Part shown: positions 48,574 to 57,588 of the stretch, one piece after another
How the letters are laid out: each line of letters opens with the position of its first letter
Position numbering within the stretch: the first letter of the stretch is position 1
DNA from: Verrucomicrobiota bacterium
Lineage (GTDB): Bacteria > Verrucomicrobiota > Verrucomicrobiia > Opitutales > UBA2995
DNA length: 58,063 bases
Direction: 5' to 3'
Assembly: GCA_027622555.1 (NCBI GenBank)
Contig: JAQBYJ010000029.1
Coordinates: forward strand, 1-58,063
Translations under genes and position numbers: made by a program
The notes under the pieces: model-generated
What the model was told of the DNA's origin: nothing
What the model saw: the letters and a program-made list of their open reading frames with translations, nothing else
Database searches by the model: none

Positions 48574-48903
48574 TTAATAACGGACCAGGGACGGTTCAAC
48601 AGTGTATGCCCACGCGTCAATTCCGCCTGCTACATTAACTGCGTTGTCGAATCCTTGGGTTCGGAGAAAGGAGCTTACTTGTCCGCTTCTTGAGCCATGA
48701 TGACAAAGGACTAGTAAACAACCTTCCTTGGGCAGTTCTTCAAGCCGGCCGGGAATTTGCCCCATCGGTATATCCAGGGATCCCTCGATCTTACATATGC
48801 CTAATTCCATCGGTTCACGAACATCCAGCAAGATGGCACCGTTTTTGAAATCGGCCTCAGCCGTCAACACATCAACTTCGAGTGGATAAGTATTTTCTTC
48901 CAT
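48574..48903 (-). CDS. Single-domain rhodanese
   Basis: A 109-residue protein (start MEENTYPLEV; a longer in-frame start at 49002 would add a doubtful tail overlapping manC). It has the rhodanese layout ILLDVREPMELGICKIEGSLDIPMGQI and the active-site cysteine in LVLCHHGSRS. Rhodaneses transfer sulfane sulfur from thiosulfate or protein persulfides. Divergent from manC. Confidence 0.88.
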   Translation of the reverse strand: MEENTYPLEVDVLTAEADFKNGAILLDVREPMELGICKIEGSLDIPMGQIPGRLEELPKEGCLLVLCHHGSRSGQVSSFLRTQGFDNAVNVAGGIDAWAYTVEPSLVRY

Positions 48904-49007
48904 GGTTTTAACCTTGATACCGACTTTTCTGGTGGCAAACAGGAACTGAAGTAAAAAGTCTTTGCCCCAGCGGTAAATTGAAACCATCAATGCCTGCACC
49001 ATTTATT

Positions 49008-50096
49008 ATGAGTAATCGCTTTATTATCATTATGGCCGGTGGACGCGGTGAGCGTTTTTGGCCCAAGAGTCGTTTGGCCAGGCCAAAGCACTTACAGTCA
49101 ATCGTTGGCGATAAAACCATGCTTGCTCAGACGGTCGAGCGTGTAGCTGCTTTGGTCCCTGCTGAAAACCTGATGGTTATCACTAATGCTGAACAGCGGG
49201 CCATTGTCCTTGAAGATTTGCCTCAATTAGCTCCCGAGCAAGTTGTCGGAGAACCCATTGGTCGCGATACAGCTGCAGCAGTTGGATTGGCCACGGTGCT
49301 GGTTATGGCCAAAAATCCGGATGCGACTTACGCAATTTTACCTGCTGATCATGTTATCCATGACGGAGTTGCCTACCGCACCGTTCTGGATCGGGCATTT
49401 TCCGCGGCCGAGCAAACGGGTTCACTTGTTACGATTGGTATCAAGCCGACGGAGCCTGCGACCGGCTATGGCTACATTCATGTAGGTGATTCTCAAAGCG
49501 AAGTTGAAGGGGCTCCGGTTTATGACGTTCAACGATTTGTTGAAAAGCCGACCTTAGCAACTGCCCAAGGCTATATCGAATCCGGCGAATATTTTTGGAA
49601 CGCCGGCATGTTTATTTGGAAAGCATCGGCAATCGATCAGGCCCTCAAGCTTCATACACCCATTTTGTATGAAGGCTTACAACAGATTTCATCGGGATTG
49701 GAAGCTGGCGAATCAGTGGAAGCTTTGATGGAAACGATTTATCCTACACTTGAAAAAATCTCCGTTGATTTTGCGATAATGGAAAAAGCTTCCAATGTAA
49801 CCATGGTGGAATCCGCTTTCGATTGGGACGATGTCGGCGCGTGGCCCGCCATTGAGCGTCACTATCCAAAAGACGAAGCGGGCAACGTGACGAAGGGAAC
49901 GGCGATATTTGAGCAATCGGCCAACAATATCGTTGTATCCGAGAACGGACATCTCACCGCTATCATTGGGGTGGAGGACTTAATCGTAGTTCACACCGCC
50001 GATGCGACGCTGGTTTGTCACAAAGATAAAGCTCAGGAAATCAAAGGTATTGTTAAACAACTGGGTGAAAATGAAAAATTTAAGCACCTGATTTAA
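49008..50096 (+). CDS. manC: Mannose-1-phosphate guanylyltransferase
   Basis: A 362-residue nucleotidyltransferase that makes GDP-mannose from GTP and mannose-1-phosphate for glycan and lipopolysaccharide synthesis. The pyrophosphorylase signature MAGGRGERFWPKSRLARPKHL is at the N-terminus, with ILPADHVI and FVEKPTLATAQ further on. Length fits the stand-alone enzyme without the fused isomerase domain. The start at 49008 gives the standard N-terminus; an earlier ATG at 48978 is less likely. Confidence 0.92.
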   Translation: MSNRFIIIMAGGRGERFWPKSRLARPKHLQSIVGDKTMLAQTVERVAALVPAENLMVITNAEQRAIVLEDLPQLAPEQVVGEPIGRDTAAAVGLATVLVMAKNPDATYAILPADHVIHDGVAYRTVLDRAFSAAEQTGSLVTIGIKPTEPATGYGYIHVGDSQSEVEGAPVYDVQRFVEKPTLATAQGYIESGEYFWNAGMFIWKASAIDQALKLHTPILYEGLQQISSGLEAGESVEALMETIYPTLEKISVDFAIMEKASNVTMVESAFDWDDVGAWPAIERHYPKDEAGNVTKGTAIFEQSANNIVVSENGHLTAIIGVEDLIVVHTADATLVCHKDKAQEIKGIVKQLGENEKFKHLI

Positions 50097-50107
50097 CCAA
50101 GTCTGTT

Positions 50108-50554
50108 GTGAATTGTTTAGGAATCGATTGGGGAGAGAGGCGCATTGGGCTCAGTTTTGGGGATGCGCTCGGCCTCGCCATACCTATTCCTGCAGCCGTG
50201 GAAGCAACCGAAGAAGCGCGTTTCGACCATATTCAGGCGGTGATTGCCGAAAGAGGAATTAAACACCTGGTCGTAGGCATGCCTTATAACATGAATGGGT
50301 CGGCTGGATTTAAAGCCAAAGAAGTGCAGGCCTTTATTGAAAAGCTGAAAACAAGGGTTGATCTACCTGTTTCGACGGTGGACGAGCGATTGACCTCACA
50401 CCAGGTAGAACAGCAACTCAAGGCGCAGAATCGAAAGCCGGACCGGCGTTCCGGTGAGGTGGATTCGAGGGCCGCTTCTCTTATTTTGCAGGATTATCTG
50501 GATCAATCACTTGGGCAAAGCTTCGAGTTTCCGTTGGACGAAGACGAGTCATGA
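50108..50554 (+). CDS. ruvX: Putative Holliday junction resolvase RuvX/YqgF
   Basis: A 148-residue RNase H-fold protein beginning with a GTG codon: LGIDWGERRIGLSFGD with the catalytic Asp, VVGMPYNMNGS, and VSTVDERLTSHQVE. In E. coli the protein also contributes to 16S rRNA 5'-end maturation. It follows manC by 11 bp and overlaps truA by 4 bp. Confidence 0.93.
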   Translation: MNCLGIDWGERRIGLSFGDALGLAIPIPAAVEATEEARFDHIQAVIAERGIKHLVVGMPYNMNGSAGFKAKEVQAFIEKLKTRVDLPVSTVDERLTSHQVEQQLKAQNRKPDRRSGEVDSRAASLILQDYLDQSLGQSFEFPLDEDES

Positions 50555-51285
50555 ATCGCTGGAAGTGCCTATGCGCCTATGATGGTACCGACTTTGCAGG
50601 TTGGCAAACGCAGCCTACCCTGGATGCAGTCCAGGATGTGATCGAGGCTGCATTGAGCAAATTGTTGAAAATCTCCATTCGCATCCATGGCAGTGGCAGG
50701 ACGGATGCCGGGGTTCACGCATTGGGCCAAGTATTTCATTTTGATGCTGATTGGAAACACGACAGCTCGGTTCTGTTAAAGGCAATCAATACCCATCTGC
50801 CCAAAAGCATCCAAATACTTTCAGTGACAGACATTTTCCCCGAATTTCACGCCCGTTATTCCGCTCAAGGGAAATGTTACCAGTACCAAATCTATTTGGG
50901 ACATGCCGGTCCGTTTGAAACCCGCTATTGGTTGTCCGTGCCCTATGCTCTGGATGTGGATCTTATTTCGAAAACGGGTCAATGCCTGCTTGGTCAGCAT
51001 GACTTCTCTGCCTTCGCCGCAGAACTCGGCAAAGAAAATCCGGTCAAAGAATTCCGGCGTTTCGACGCATCCCTTGTCGGTAATCACCTTACCTTAATTT
51101 TCGAAGCGAGCGGTTTTATGTATAAAATGGTCCGATCTCTTACGGGTGCCTTGCTCAAAGTAGGTAGTGGGAAATTAAGTCCTCAAAGCTTTGAACAGAT
51201 CCTCAAATCCGGAGTTCGAACCAAAGATGTGGTTACCGCCGGTGCTCGCGGTCTATTCCTTAAAGAAGTCTTTTACGACGAATAA
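50551..51285 (+). CDS. truA: tRNA pseudouridine synthase A
   Basis: A 244-residue TruA, which converts uridines 38-40 of the anticodon arm to pseudouridine. It starts CLCAYDGTDFAGWQTQP and has the catalytic Asp in GSGRTDAGVHALGQVFHF, plus FHARYSAQGKCYQYQI. It overlaps ruvX (ATGA), so it is translationally coupled. Confidence 0.95.
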   Translation: MNRWKCLCAYDGTDFAGWQTQPTLDAVQDVIEAALSKLLKISIRIHGSGRTDAGVHALGQVFHFDADWKHDSSVLLKAINTHLPKSIQILSVTDIFPEFHARYSAQGKCYQYQIYLGHAGPFETRYWLSVPYALDVDLISKTGQCLLGQHDFSAFAAELGKENPVKEFRRFDASLVGNHLTLIFEASGFMYKMVRSLTGALLKVGSGKLSPQSFEQILKSGVRTKDVVTAGARGLFLKEVFYDE

Positions 51286-51394
51286 CCCTTTCAGCTCCAG
51301 TACTTCTTGGTACTTGAGTTTTGGATAAGAGTCTTGCGGAATGAAGGCTAACCCCTGACTCACGGGGGCAATTTTCCTGAAACACGTTTTATCA

Positions 51395-52381
51395 ATGTCT
51401 GGATTTTCAAGAGACTCCTTCCATGTCCTGTTCAACGGTGACGAGTATCAGTTCAGTCTAAAGGGATTGAAGGTCTTGGTCGTAGCTATGCTGCTGTTGC
51501 ATTTGATCGCCGCATTGTTGGCACCAGCTGCTTACAAAACCATATTATGGTGGAATGTTCACTTTCCTAACTCCCTGAATGAGTCCCTCATCGCAAAACC
51601 GTTTCCTGTGTATTTTGACCGAGCTCGATGGTTCGTTCTGCTACTTTCGATTCCCTGGATGTTTATTCAGTGTCGGCTGCTCTCATTTCGAAAAATAGGA
51701 TATAGCGGAAACTACCCCTGGATTTCCTACTTTCTTCGTTTTTACATGCTTGGGTTGATTGGGGCGGTTTGTGTTTTTGGTATACTGATTGCGGCAGGCG
51801 TGGTGGAAGTCGCAAGCTCCCTTTCTTTTGGTGCCTTGCTTTGGGGGATGGTCATGGCATTTGTTGCCGCCCTTATCCTTGCGTCGTTTGAGGAACTTGT
51901 ATTTCGAGGATTATTGTTCCGAATGTTCTATACGGCATTCACACCCATTATCAGTGTGGTTTTTTCCTCTCTGTTTTTTGCCTACCTACACTTTAAGGAT
52001 CCTATAGGTCTTTGGGATTATGACATGCCTCCAGCGGATGTTAGCTGGTTCGATGGACTAACCACAGGCTTCTGGGTACTTGCCGGAATCGTAGTTAATT
52101 TTGATTTAGTGCTATTTCTAAATCTCAGTTTGGTTGGCTTCATCTTGACTGTCGTTTTTTTGAAAAGCCGCTCTCTTTGGGCAGCGGTGGGATTACACGC
52201 CGGTTGGGTTACGCCGATTTTACTATTTACGCGCATCGCAGCTCCTGACGCTGGAACGCATTCCCTTTGGTGGGGCTCGTTCAGACTTACCGATGGATAT
52301 TTTGTGACGGTCTGTTTACTTATCCTGGCGATTTATTTTTCACTCATTTACAACCCTCGAACACCTTCTGGGTATTCATGA
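51395..52381 (+). CDS. CPBP-family intramembrane metalloprotease
   Basis: A 328-residue polytopic membrane protein with about eight hydrophobic segments. Abortive-phage/CAAX-prenyl-protease-like motifs are present: ASFEELVFRGLLFR (the EExxxR motif) and later FFAYLHF and GLHAGW. Such glutamate proteases cleave within the membrane; substrates vary from prenylated proteins to bacteriocins. A ~110-bp gap separates it from truA, and the comF start lies 6 bp after its stop. Confidence 0.85.
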   Translation: MSGFSRDSFHVLFNGDEYQFSLKGLKVLVVAMLLLHLIAALLAPAAYKTILWWNVHFPNSLNESLIAKPFPVYFDRARWFVLLLSIPWMFIQCRLLSFRKIGYSGNYPWISYFLRFYMLGLIGAVCVFGILIAAGVVEVASSLSFGALLWGMVMAFVAALILASFEELVFRGLLFRMFYTAFTPIISVVFSSLFFAYLHFKDPIGLWDYDMPPADVSWFDGLTTGFWVLAGIVVNFDLVLFLNLSLVGFILTVVFLKSRSLWAAVGLHAGWVTPILLFTRIAAPDAGTHSLWWGSFRLTDGYFVTVCLLILAIYFSLIYNPRTPSGYS

Positions 52382-52387
52382 TTTGTT

Positions 52388-53125
52388 GTGGCTTTCGATT
52401 TCAAAACCTTGGTTCACCCATTTCTCGATGTTGTATTTCCACGGAACTGCGTCATCACAGGTGAACCGGTCGATGAGCTTAGTCCTTACCAGTTTATAAG
52501 CGAAGCGGCCGCCTCGAAAATCTTTCAAGTTAATCCACCGCATTGCCAGACTTGTGGTTATCCTTATTTCGGTGCAGTCATGGCGAGTGACAGGGCCTGT
52601 CCAAAATGTAAGGAATTGAAACCCGTCTATCGGCAGGGCAAGACGGTGATTCTTGTGGAAGGAGTAGGTCGCGAACTAGTCCATAAATTTAAATATGAAG
52701 GCGCTGAGTACCTGCTGCAGGATTTTTATACCCTGTTTGCAAACAGTCCTGGCCTTATCGATTATGTGGATGGTGCCCAGCTTGTTCCGGTGCCGCTCCA
52801 TCCGCGCAAATACCGGGAACGTGGATTCAACCAAAGCGAGGCACTTTGCCGGGCGTTGATCCGACTACAACCGTCTGCTCGAATGGCCAATATTCTGGTT
52901 CGAACCATCGACACGCCGAGTCAGACACTTTTTTCCAGAAAAGAACGAATGCGAAATCTTCGTTCAGTTTTTAAAATAAATCCAACTTCGGAAATCAAAG
53001 CGGATGATCGTCATATCCTTGTAGACGACGTGTTTACTACGGGATCTACCCTTAACGCCTGCGCCCGGGCCATGAAAAAGGATGGAATCCATCGTATTGA
53101 CATCCTTACCCTCGGACATGGATAA
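52388..53125 (+). CDS. comF: ComF-family phosphoribosyltransferase
   Basis: A 245-residue ComF-like protein. It keeps the PRTase PRPP-binding segment HILVDDVFTTGSTLNACARA and the family-specific VPVPLHPRKYRERGFNQSEAL. The N-terminal zinc region is partly degenerate: C21-V-I-T24 where the first CxxC is expected, while C53/C56 and C71/C74 remain. The start is GTG at 52388. ComF is linked to competence in some bacteria, but the homologue is widespread and its role here is unproven. Confidence 0.88.
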   Translation: MAFDFKTLVHPFLDVVFPRNCVITGEPVDELSPYQFISEAAASKIFQVNPPHCQTCGYPYFGAVMASDRACPKCKELKPVYRQGKTVILVEGVGRELVHKFKYEGAEYLLQDFYTLFANSPGLIDYVDGAQLVPVPLHPRKYRERGFNQSEALCRALIRLQPSARMANILVRTIDTPSQTLFSRKERMRNLRSVFKINPTSEIKADDRHILVDDVFTTGSTLNACARAMKKDGIHRIDILTLGHG

Positions 53126-53134
53126 TCCCTCACT

Positions 53135-53989
53135 ATGCCGCTTTTTAGTAAGCCCAAATATTCGACGGTAACCGTTAAGAAGAAAGATATCCCTCACGGT
53201 CTCTGGACGAAGGACCCTATTACAGGTGATCTCATCTATAACAAAGAGCTGGAGCAAAATCTGCTGGTTGCACCCAAGAGTGGATATCATTTCCCCATAG
53301 ATGCGTATACACGCATGAACTCTTTGTTGGATGAAGGTATTTTTGAAGAATGGGATGCAGATATCTCGTCAGTTGATCCATTATCATTTGCCGACAGCAA
53401 ACCCTACATTGAACGTCTGGAGACGTACCGCAAGAAAACCAATTTAACCGATGCCGTGGTCTGCGGATCGGGAAAGCTGCATGATATACCGATTGAAATT
53501 TCTGTTATGGATTTTCGTTTTATTGGTGCGAGCATGGGATCAGTCGTTGGAGAAAAAATCACGCGTAGTATCGAACGGGCTACGGAGCGTGGAGTTCCCG
53601 GTATTATTATTTGTTCCTCTGGAGGTGCCCGTATGCAGGAAGGTATTTTAAGCTTAATGCAAATGGCGAAAACGAGTGCTGCACTTGCGCGACACGCAAA
53701 AGCGAAACTCCCTTACATTTCAGTTCTGACTAATCCAACATTCGCTGGAGTTATGGCGAGCTTTGCATCCTTAGGCGATTTGATCATTGCTGAGCCAGGG
53801 GCATTGATTGGTTTTGCGGGTGCTCGTGTGATCAAGGAGACCACCAAAGAAGAATTGCCCAAAGGATTTCAGACGGCCGAATTTTTGTTGGAGCACGGAC
53901 TCATCGATCAGATTGTTCACCGCCATGAGTTGAAGGGGCGTTTGAAATCCTTTCTATCGGTGATGTGGTCAGCTGACCGTCCTGCCTAG
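53135..53989 (+). CDS. accD: Acetyl-CoA carboxylase carboxyltransferase subunit beta without zinc cysteines
   Basis: A 284-residue AccD, which with AccA transfers CO2 from biotin to acetyl-CoA, the first step of fatty-acid synthesis. The crotonase-like core is normal: [54 protein letters not shown] and [12 protein letters not shown]. The N-terminal four-cysteine zinc ribbon is gone: positions expected to be Cys are D27, T30, A46 and S49 although the surrounding framework [14 protein letters not shown] and PK-G is retained. accD-folC order is a conserved bacterial arrangement. Confidence 0.95.
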   Translation: MPLFSKPKYSTVTVKKKDIPHGLWTKDPITGDLIYNKELEQNLLVAPKSGYHFPIDAYTRMNSLLDEGIFEEWDADISSVDPLSFADSKPYIERLETYRKKTNLTDAVVCGSGKLHDIPIEISVMDFRFIGASMGSVVGEKITRSIERATERGVPGIIICSSGGARMQEGILSLMQMAKTSAALARHAKAKLPYISVLTNPTFAGVMASFASLGDLIIAEPGALIGFAGARVIKETTKEELPKGFQTAEFLLEHGLIDQIVHRHELKGRLKSFLSVMWSADRPA

Positions 53990-54018
53990 GATCAATTTGA
54001 TTTTACCCGCATCCTCCT

Positions 54019-55311
54019 GTGAATTTTTCTCAGACCAGGGATTATCTGTTTAGCCTGCGCAACAAAGGTTCCACTTTCGGAATCGATCGCATGGCAACCT
54101 TCATTGAAGCTTTGGGGAGGCCCGACAAGGCTTATCCAATAATTCATATTGCTGGTACGAATGGCAAAGGATCAACCGCTGCGATGCTCGAAAAGATATT
54201 CCGATCGGCTGGTTACAAAACGGGGCTCTTTACTTCACCGCACCTTGTTTTTTTAGGAGAACGCATTCAGGTAAATCGCACTTCAATTACTCCCGAAACA
54301 ATTACATCGCTGATCGGTGATCTCGATATTCACGCCAAAGCCATTGCTGGAGAAGGGGAAGAAAATCATCCTACGTTTTTCGAATTCATGGCGGCCATGG
54401 CCATGGTTCATTTCAAGAATGAAGCGGTGGATATTGCTATTATTGAGACCGGCTTGGGAGGTAGATTGGATGCGACCAACGTGGTAGATCCACTGATCTC
54501 TGTGATCACCTCCATTGGCTTGGACCACACCGAAATTCTTGGCGATACGATTGAGAAAATTGCGGGAGAAAAGGCAGGTATCATTAAGCAGAACAAACCG
54601 GTGGTGATAGGTCGGGTGCCCGATTCAGCAGCTGATGTTTTAATCAATGTTGCGGCTGAAAAGAATGCTTCAGTGATTTCGGTCCGACAAAAATTTGGCG
54701 ATGAGGTGGAAGCCTATCCGCTCACAAACCTATTTGGAACATTTCAACGGTGGAATGCTGCTACAGCGATCACCACCTGCGAGTATTTGGAGAAATCGTT
54801 TCCTGGTCTTCTGGAAATTTCGAATTCTGCCTTGGAACAAGTCGATTGGCCGGGGCGGTGGCAGCGGATGATTCTCCCCTGCGGAAGGACCGTAATCCTG
54901 GATGCAACCCACAACTCGGAAGGGGCGCAGTTTCTTGAGGAAAATCTGGGGACACTCGAACGGGAGCTCGGTCAAAAACCATGGATTGTCGTGGGGACGC
55001 TTGGAGATCTTCGCGCCCAATATCTTATTCCCGCCGTAGCCAGGTATGCCCGTGCGCTTTATTTCCTGGAGCCAAAACAGCCTAGAGCTGCTACCTTTGA
55101 GGATCTGCAAAAGTACATTCCTGAAAGATCGAAATGCCCGAGCGAAAATGCTTTTATTGAGCAACTCTTCCCCGACAAAGAAACCTGCTCCATTGGTCAG
55201 CCGGGCGATACGATCGTGGTAACGGGCTCCATTTACCTGCTGGGTGAAGTGCTGGAAAGACTTACCGGACAACAAAAGGAAATCGGTGCAGCCTTGCAGG
55301 ATCTGATCTAG
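54019..55311 (+). CDS. folC: Folylpolyglutamate/dihydrofolate synthase
   Basis: A 430-residue FolC, which adds glutamates to folates and, in bifunctional forms, makes dihydrofolate. The Mur-ligase ATP-binding loop is HIAGTNGKGSTAAMLEKIF, with TSPHLVFLGERIQVN, ETGLGGRLDATNVV and GLDHTEILGDTIEKIAGEKAGII. The start is GTG at 54019. It ends 8 bp from the convergent purA. Confidence 0.94.
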   Translation: MNFSQTRDYLFSLRNKGSTFGIDRMATFIEALGRPDKAYPIIHIAGTNGKGSTAAMLEKIFRSAGYKTGLFTSPHLVFLGERIQVNRTSITPETITSLIGDLDIHAKAIAGEGEENHPTFFEFMAAMAMVHFKNEAVDIAIIETGLGGRLDATNVVDPLISVITSIGLDHTEILGDTIEKIAGEKAGIIKQNKPVVIGRVPDSAADVLINVAAEKNASVISVRQKFGDEVEAYPLTNLFGTFQRWNAATAITTCEYLEKSFPGLLEISNSALEQVDWPGRWQRMILPCGRTVILDATHNSEGAQFLEENLGTLERELGQKPWIVVGTLGDLRAQYLIPAVARYARALYFLEPKQPRAATFEDLQKYIPERSKCPSENAFIEQLFPDKETCSIGQPGDTIVVTGSIYLLGEVLERLTGQQKEIGAALQDLI

Positions 55312-55319
55312 GTTTGGGT

Positions 55320-56882
55320 TTAAACTCCAACCGGGCTTGTGAGCAGACCGATTAATTCTTCGGTCTCTGGAATATCCTTGATGATTTGTTCCGGGTCAGG
55401 ACCAACTCCTACATAACGAAGGTTAACCAGTTTTTTTGGTGTGATACCCTCGTAAGCTACATCGCAGGTAGCTTTTACCATTCCGGCGATGTACCTTTGT
55501 GCATTCAAGGGCAGATCTGCAAAACTTCTGATTGAAGAAATATCTTCTTCCCAACCTTCATACTCTTCATAAATCGCGGTCAATTCTTGTCGGTAGGAAT
55601 CATCACGCGGCACATGGTTCACGCGTTTCCCTGCTTTGTCCCGATAAGCCACACAGATTTTCAGCGACCCGCTCCATTCGTCATTATGGCTTAACGCATC
55701 CAGCTTGTTTATCATCAAGTCCTGCAAACCTCCATAGCGAAGCGCATCTCCTTTTTCAACCGCATCGTACCAACCGACCATGCGTTGGCGTCCGGTAGAG
55801 GTTCCGAATTCCAGGGTTTTCAAAAAATTGCCGAGTGCATCCTCTTCGTCAAACTGCGTAATAAAAAGATGGGTGCCTACTTTGGTATCGTAAGCCTTGG
55901 CTACACCGATGGTGTGAACCGGTTGCACTGGAATTCCGGCTGAATTAAAAATCTCCGGAGTAAAACTGTGCGAGGCTGTTACGTTTGGGCTAAATCCCTG
56001 GCGTTTATCCAACCAGTAAGCTTGGCCAAATTCTCCGATGATATATTTTTCATCTTCCAGTGCCTTGATTACTAGTTCCCTGATATCCTTAACTTGGGAA
56101 ACCAGCTTTTGTCCTGCTTCCCAATAGACATCGACGAGTTTATCCACGTTGATCGTGAAAGGCGTCTCTCCTTTGAAGATTCCAAAATCGAATTCCGAGG
56201 CATCAAATATTCCTGCATCGATACTCTCCTGATTCGCTCTCACTTCGGCTGTTGTCAGTGTGTCGAAAAATTTCGCCCACTCTTCCTCTGGAACCTGACA
56301 AACGTGTTGAATCGTACGGACGGCTCTGTCGCATTTCTGGGCCAGTTTTTTGTGAAACGCTTCCTTTGAATCACGGAACGCCGCGTAGTGGATTTGCCAT
56401 TGTCCGGTCTCGTCCTGAAAAGAGGGAGTAATACCGCGCCCCGTCGAACCACGTGGAGTTTCGCCAAGGATGTTTGCCCGGTAATATTCGAATGCGAGGT
56501 CTAGCAGCCTGTGAGTCAGGTCCGAAACCATGGTTCGCTCATCTATCGCCAAACGATTTATTATATCGTAACCACGCGCCTCCAAAGGAATAGCTTCCCA
56601 TAAAAATTTGCGGGGATCAGCAACCACCCCGGCACCGATGCCCAGGTGAGGGACCTCTTTGGCTATGACGCCGGCTGGAAGCAGGTTGAGTTTCAACCCC
56701 CCGGCTGTATGACCTGAGTTTGCGCCTCCATTTACTTTTAGAACGATCGCCACAGGATCCTCTTGCCCAGTGGTTTCTTTCAATTCGGAAATGGCCTCAT
56801 AAATGAGTCTACCTTTTCCCTCATCACCGAAACTGATTCCGGTGTCTGCGATTATCTTACTAGAGAATGCGGGGGTCGCCAT
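55320..56882 (-). CDS. purA: Divergent adenylosuccinate synthetase
   Basis: A 520-residue PurA-like enzyme, about 90 residues longer than typical, for the GTP-dependent first step from IMP to AMP. The GTP loop is GDEGKGR, and [40 protein letters not shown] and INKLDALS are recognisable, but several family blocks are altered (EFGQAYWLD where QGT(L)LD is usual). An alternative is a PurA-related paralogue with a changed role. Convergent with folC. Confidence 0.8.
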   Translation of the reverse strand: MATPAFSSKIIADTGISFGDEGKGRLIYEAISELKETTGQEDPVAIVLKVNGGANSGHTAGGLKLNLLPAGVIAKEVPHLGIGAGVVADPRKFLWEAIPLEARGYDIINRLAIDERTMVSDLTHRLLDLAFEYYRANILGETPRGSTGRGITPSFQDETGQWQIHYAAFRDSKEAFHKKLAQKCDRAVRTIQHVCQVPEEEWAKFFDTLTTAEVRANQESIDAGIFDASEFDFGIFKGETPFTINVDKLVDVYWEAGQKLVSQVKDIRELVIKALEDEKYIIGEFGQAYWLDKRQGFSPNVTASHSFTPEIFNSAGIPVQPVHTIGVAKAYDTKVGTHLFITQFDEEDALGNFLKTLEFGTSTGRQRMVGWYDAVEKGDALRYGGLQDLMINKLDALSHNDEWSGSLKICVAYRDKAGKRVNHVPRDDSYRQELTAIYEEYEGWEEDISSIRSFADLPLNAQRYIAGMVKATCDVAYEGITPKKLVNLRYVGVGPDPEQIIKDIPETEELIGLLTSPVGV

Positions 56883-57114
56883 GGACTGTTGTGTTGCTCC
56901 GTTATTTCAAACAAAGCGACTTGGTGTATCTCCCGACACGTTTCTAGTAAACAAAATTCGGGAACGAAATGCTCTCCTGTTTAGATTTATCAACCTCTAT
57001 GTCTCTTTCACAGTGTCAGTGACTGAAGCGAATATTTGAAACCCTTGGTTTGCCCAAAACCATAGGAATGGCTTTCTTCAGTACTCCACAACTTTTAAGC
57101 GACGGATGGAACGC

Positions 57115-57243
57115 CGCGATTTCCTTGTACCGCTCTCCAAGCTATCGGAGCAACTTACGGTAAATACCGAAGTCGTGACAACGCGCCGTGATCTTGAAAC
57201 GACCGCTTAGTTCCAAGAGAACAAATCGTTGTTTCTCATCCAT
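57115..57243 (-). pseudogene. IS481-type transposase N-terminal fragment, nonsense-interrupted
   Basis: From an ATG on the minus strand (57243-57241) the reading frame gives MDEKQRFVLLELSGRF, then HDFGIYRK, then after an in-frame TAG, LGERYKE. This matches, without gaps, the N-terminal helix-turn-helix of IS481-family transposases (FVsLvnSGrF...FGISRKtGyKwLeRYkeeG). The integrase core is absent, so it is a dead fragment. Resemblance judged from family knowledge. Confidence 0.6.
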
Positions 57244-57336
57244 TAGGTCCAAATTGTCCCAAGGCATAACGGTTTTTAGCGTACCATGTGTGCCCGGCCT
57301 TTTGACCTCTTTCTACCAAATATGAAATATGAACAT

Positions 57337-57376
57337 CGACCCTTTTTTCTGCTTTTCGACCCTTTTTTCTGCTTTT
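57337..57376. repeat. 20-bp tandem duplication
   Basis: The unit CGACCCTTTTTTCTGCTTTT occurs twice head-to-tail without a gap. It lies between the transposase fragment and the presumed end of the neighbouring IS, so slippage or an insertion scar are both possible. Confidence 0.8.
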
Positions 57377-57398
57377 CTTCTTCCTACGGTATAACAGG

Positions 57399-57434
57399 GA
57401 CATCGGTAACACTTTATCTAAAGACATCGGTTAC
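57399..57434. repeat. Paired GACATCGGTWAC motifs, likely IS end
   Basis: GACATCGGTAAC (57399-57410) and GACATCGGTTAC (57423-57434) are 24 bp apart in direct orientation. Such repeated motifs are typical of transposase-binding ends of IS481-type elements and here lie downstream of the partial transposase, marking the probable IS edge. Boundary not proven. Confidence 0.5.
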
Positions 57435-57486
57435 AGTTAGGAGGTATATGTTTGAGTTGAGGATGTGGGTCAAGGTTTGGTTGGTC

Positions 57487-57571
57487 AGCAGCTTGCGTCG
57501 CTTCGTGGAGGCCGTCCTCCGTAGGAGGTGCCGCGTAGCGGCAAGGCCGGAGCGAAGCGACGCAAGCTGCT
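57487..57571. repeat. 85-bp branched palindrome (cruciform-like)
   Basis: Perfect 19-bp outer arms (AGCAGCTTGCGTCGCTTCG and its complement) enclose two further hairpins, CCTCC-GTA-GGAGG and TGCCGC-GTA-GCGGCA, with identical three-base loops. The unit is GC-rich in otherwise AT-leaning surroundings and sits 18 bp past the transposase stop. It could be a REP-like mobile repeat or an IS-associated terminator. Confidence 0.75.
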
Positions 57572-57588
57572 CTTGCAATGCAATCATG

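Larger units (their letters stand above)
56883..57588. other. 706-bp region of IS remnants and repeats
   Basis: No intact gene. It contains the presumed purA promoter area, a broken IS481-type transposase N-terminus, a 20-bp tandem duplication, two copies of a GACATCGGT(A/T)AC motif and an 85-bp branched palindrome, all described separately. This is the main genome-plasticity zone of the window. Confidence 0.7.
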
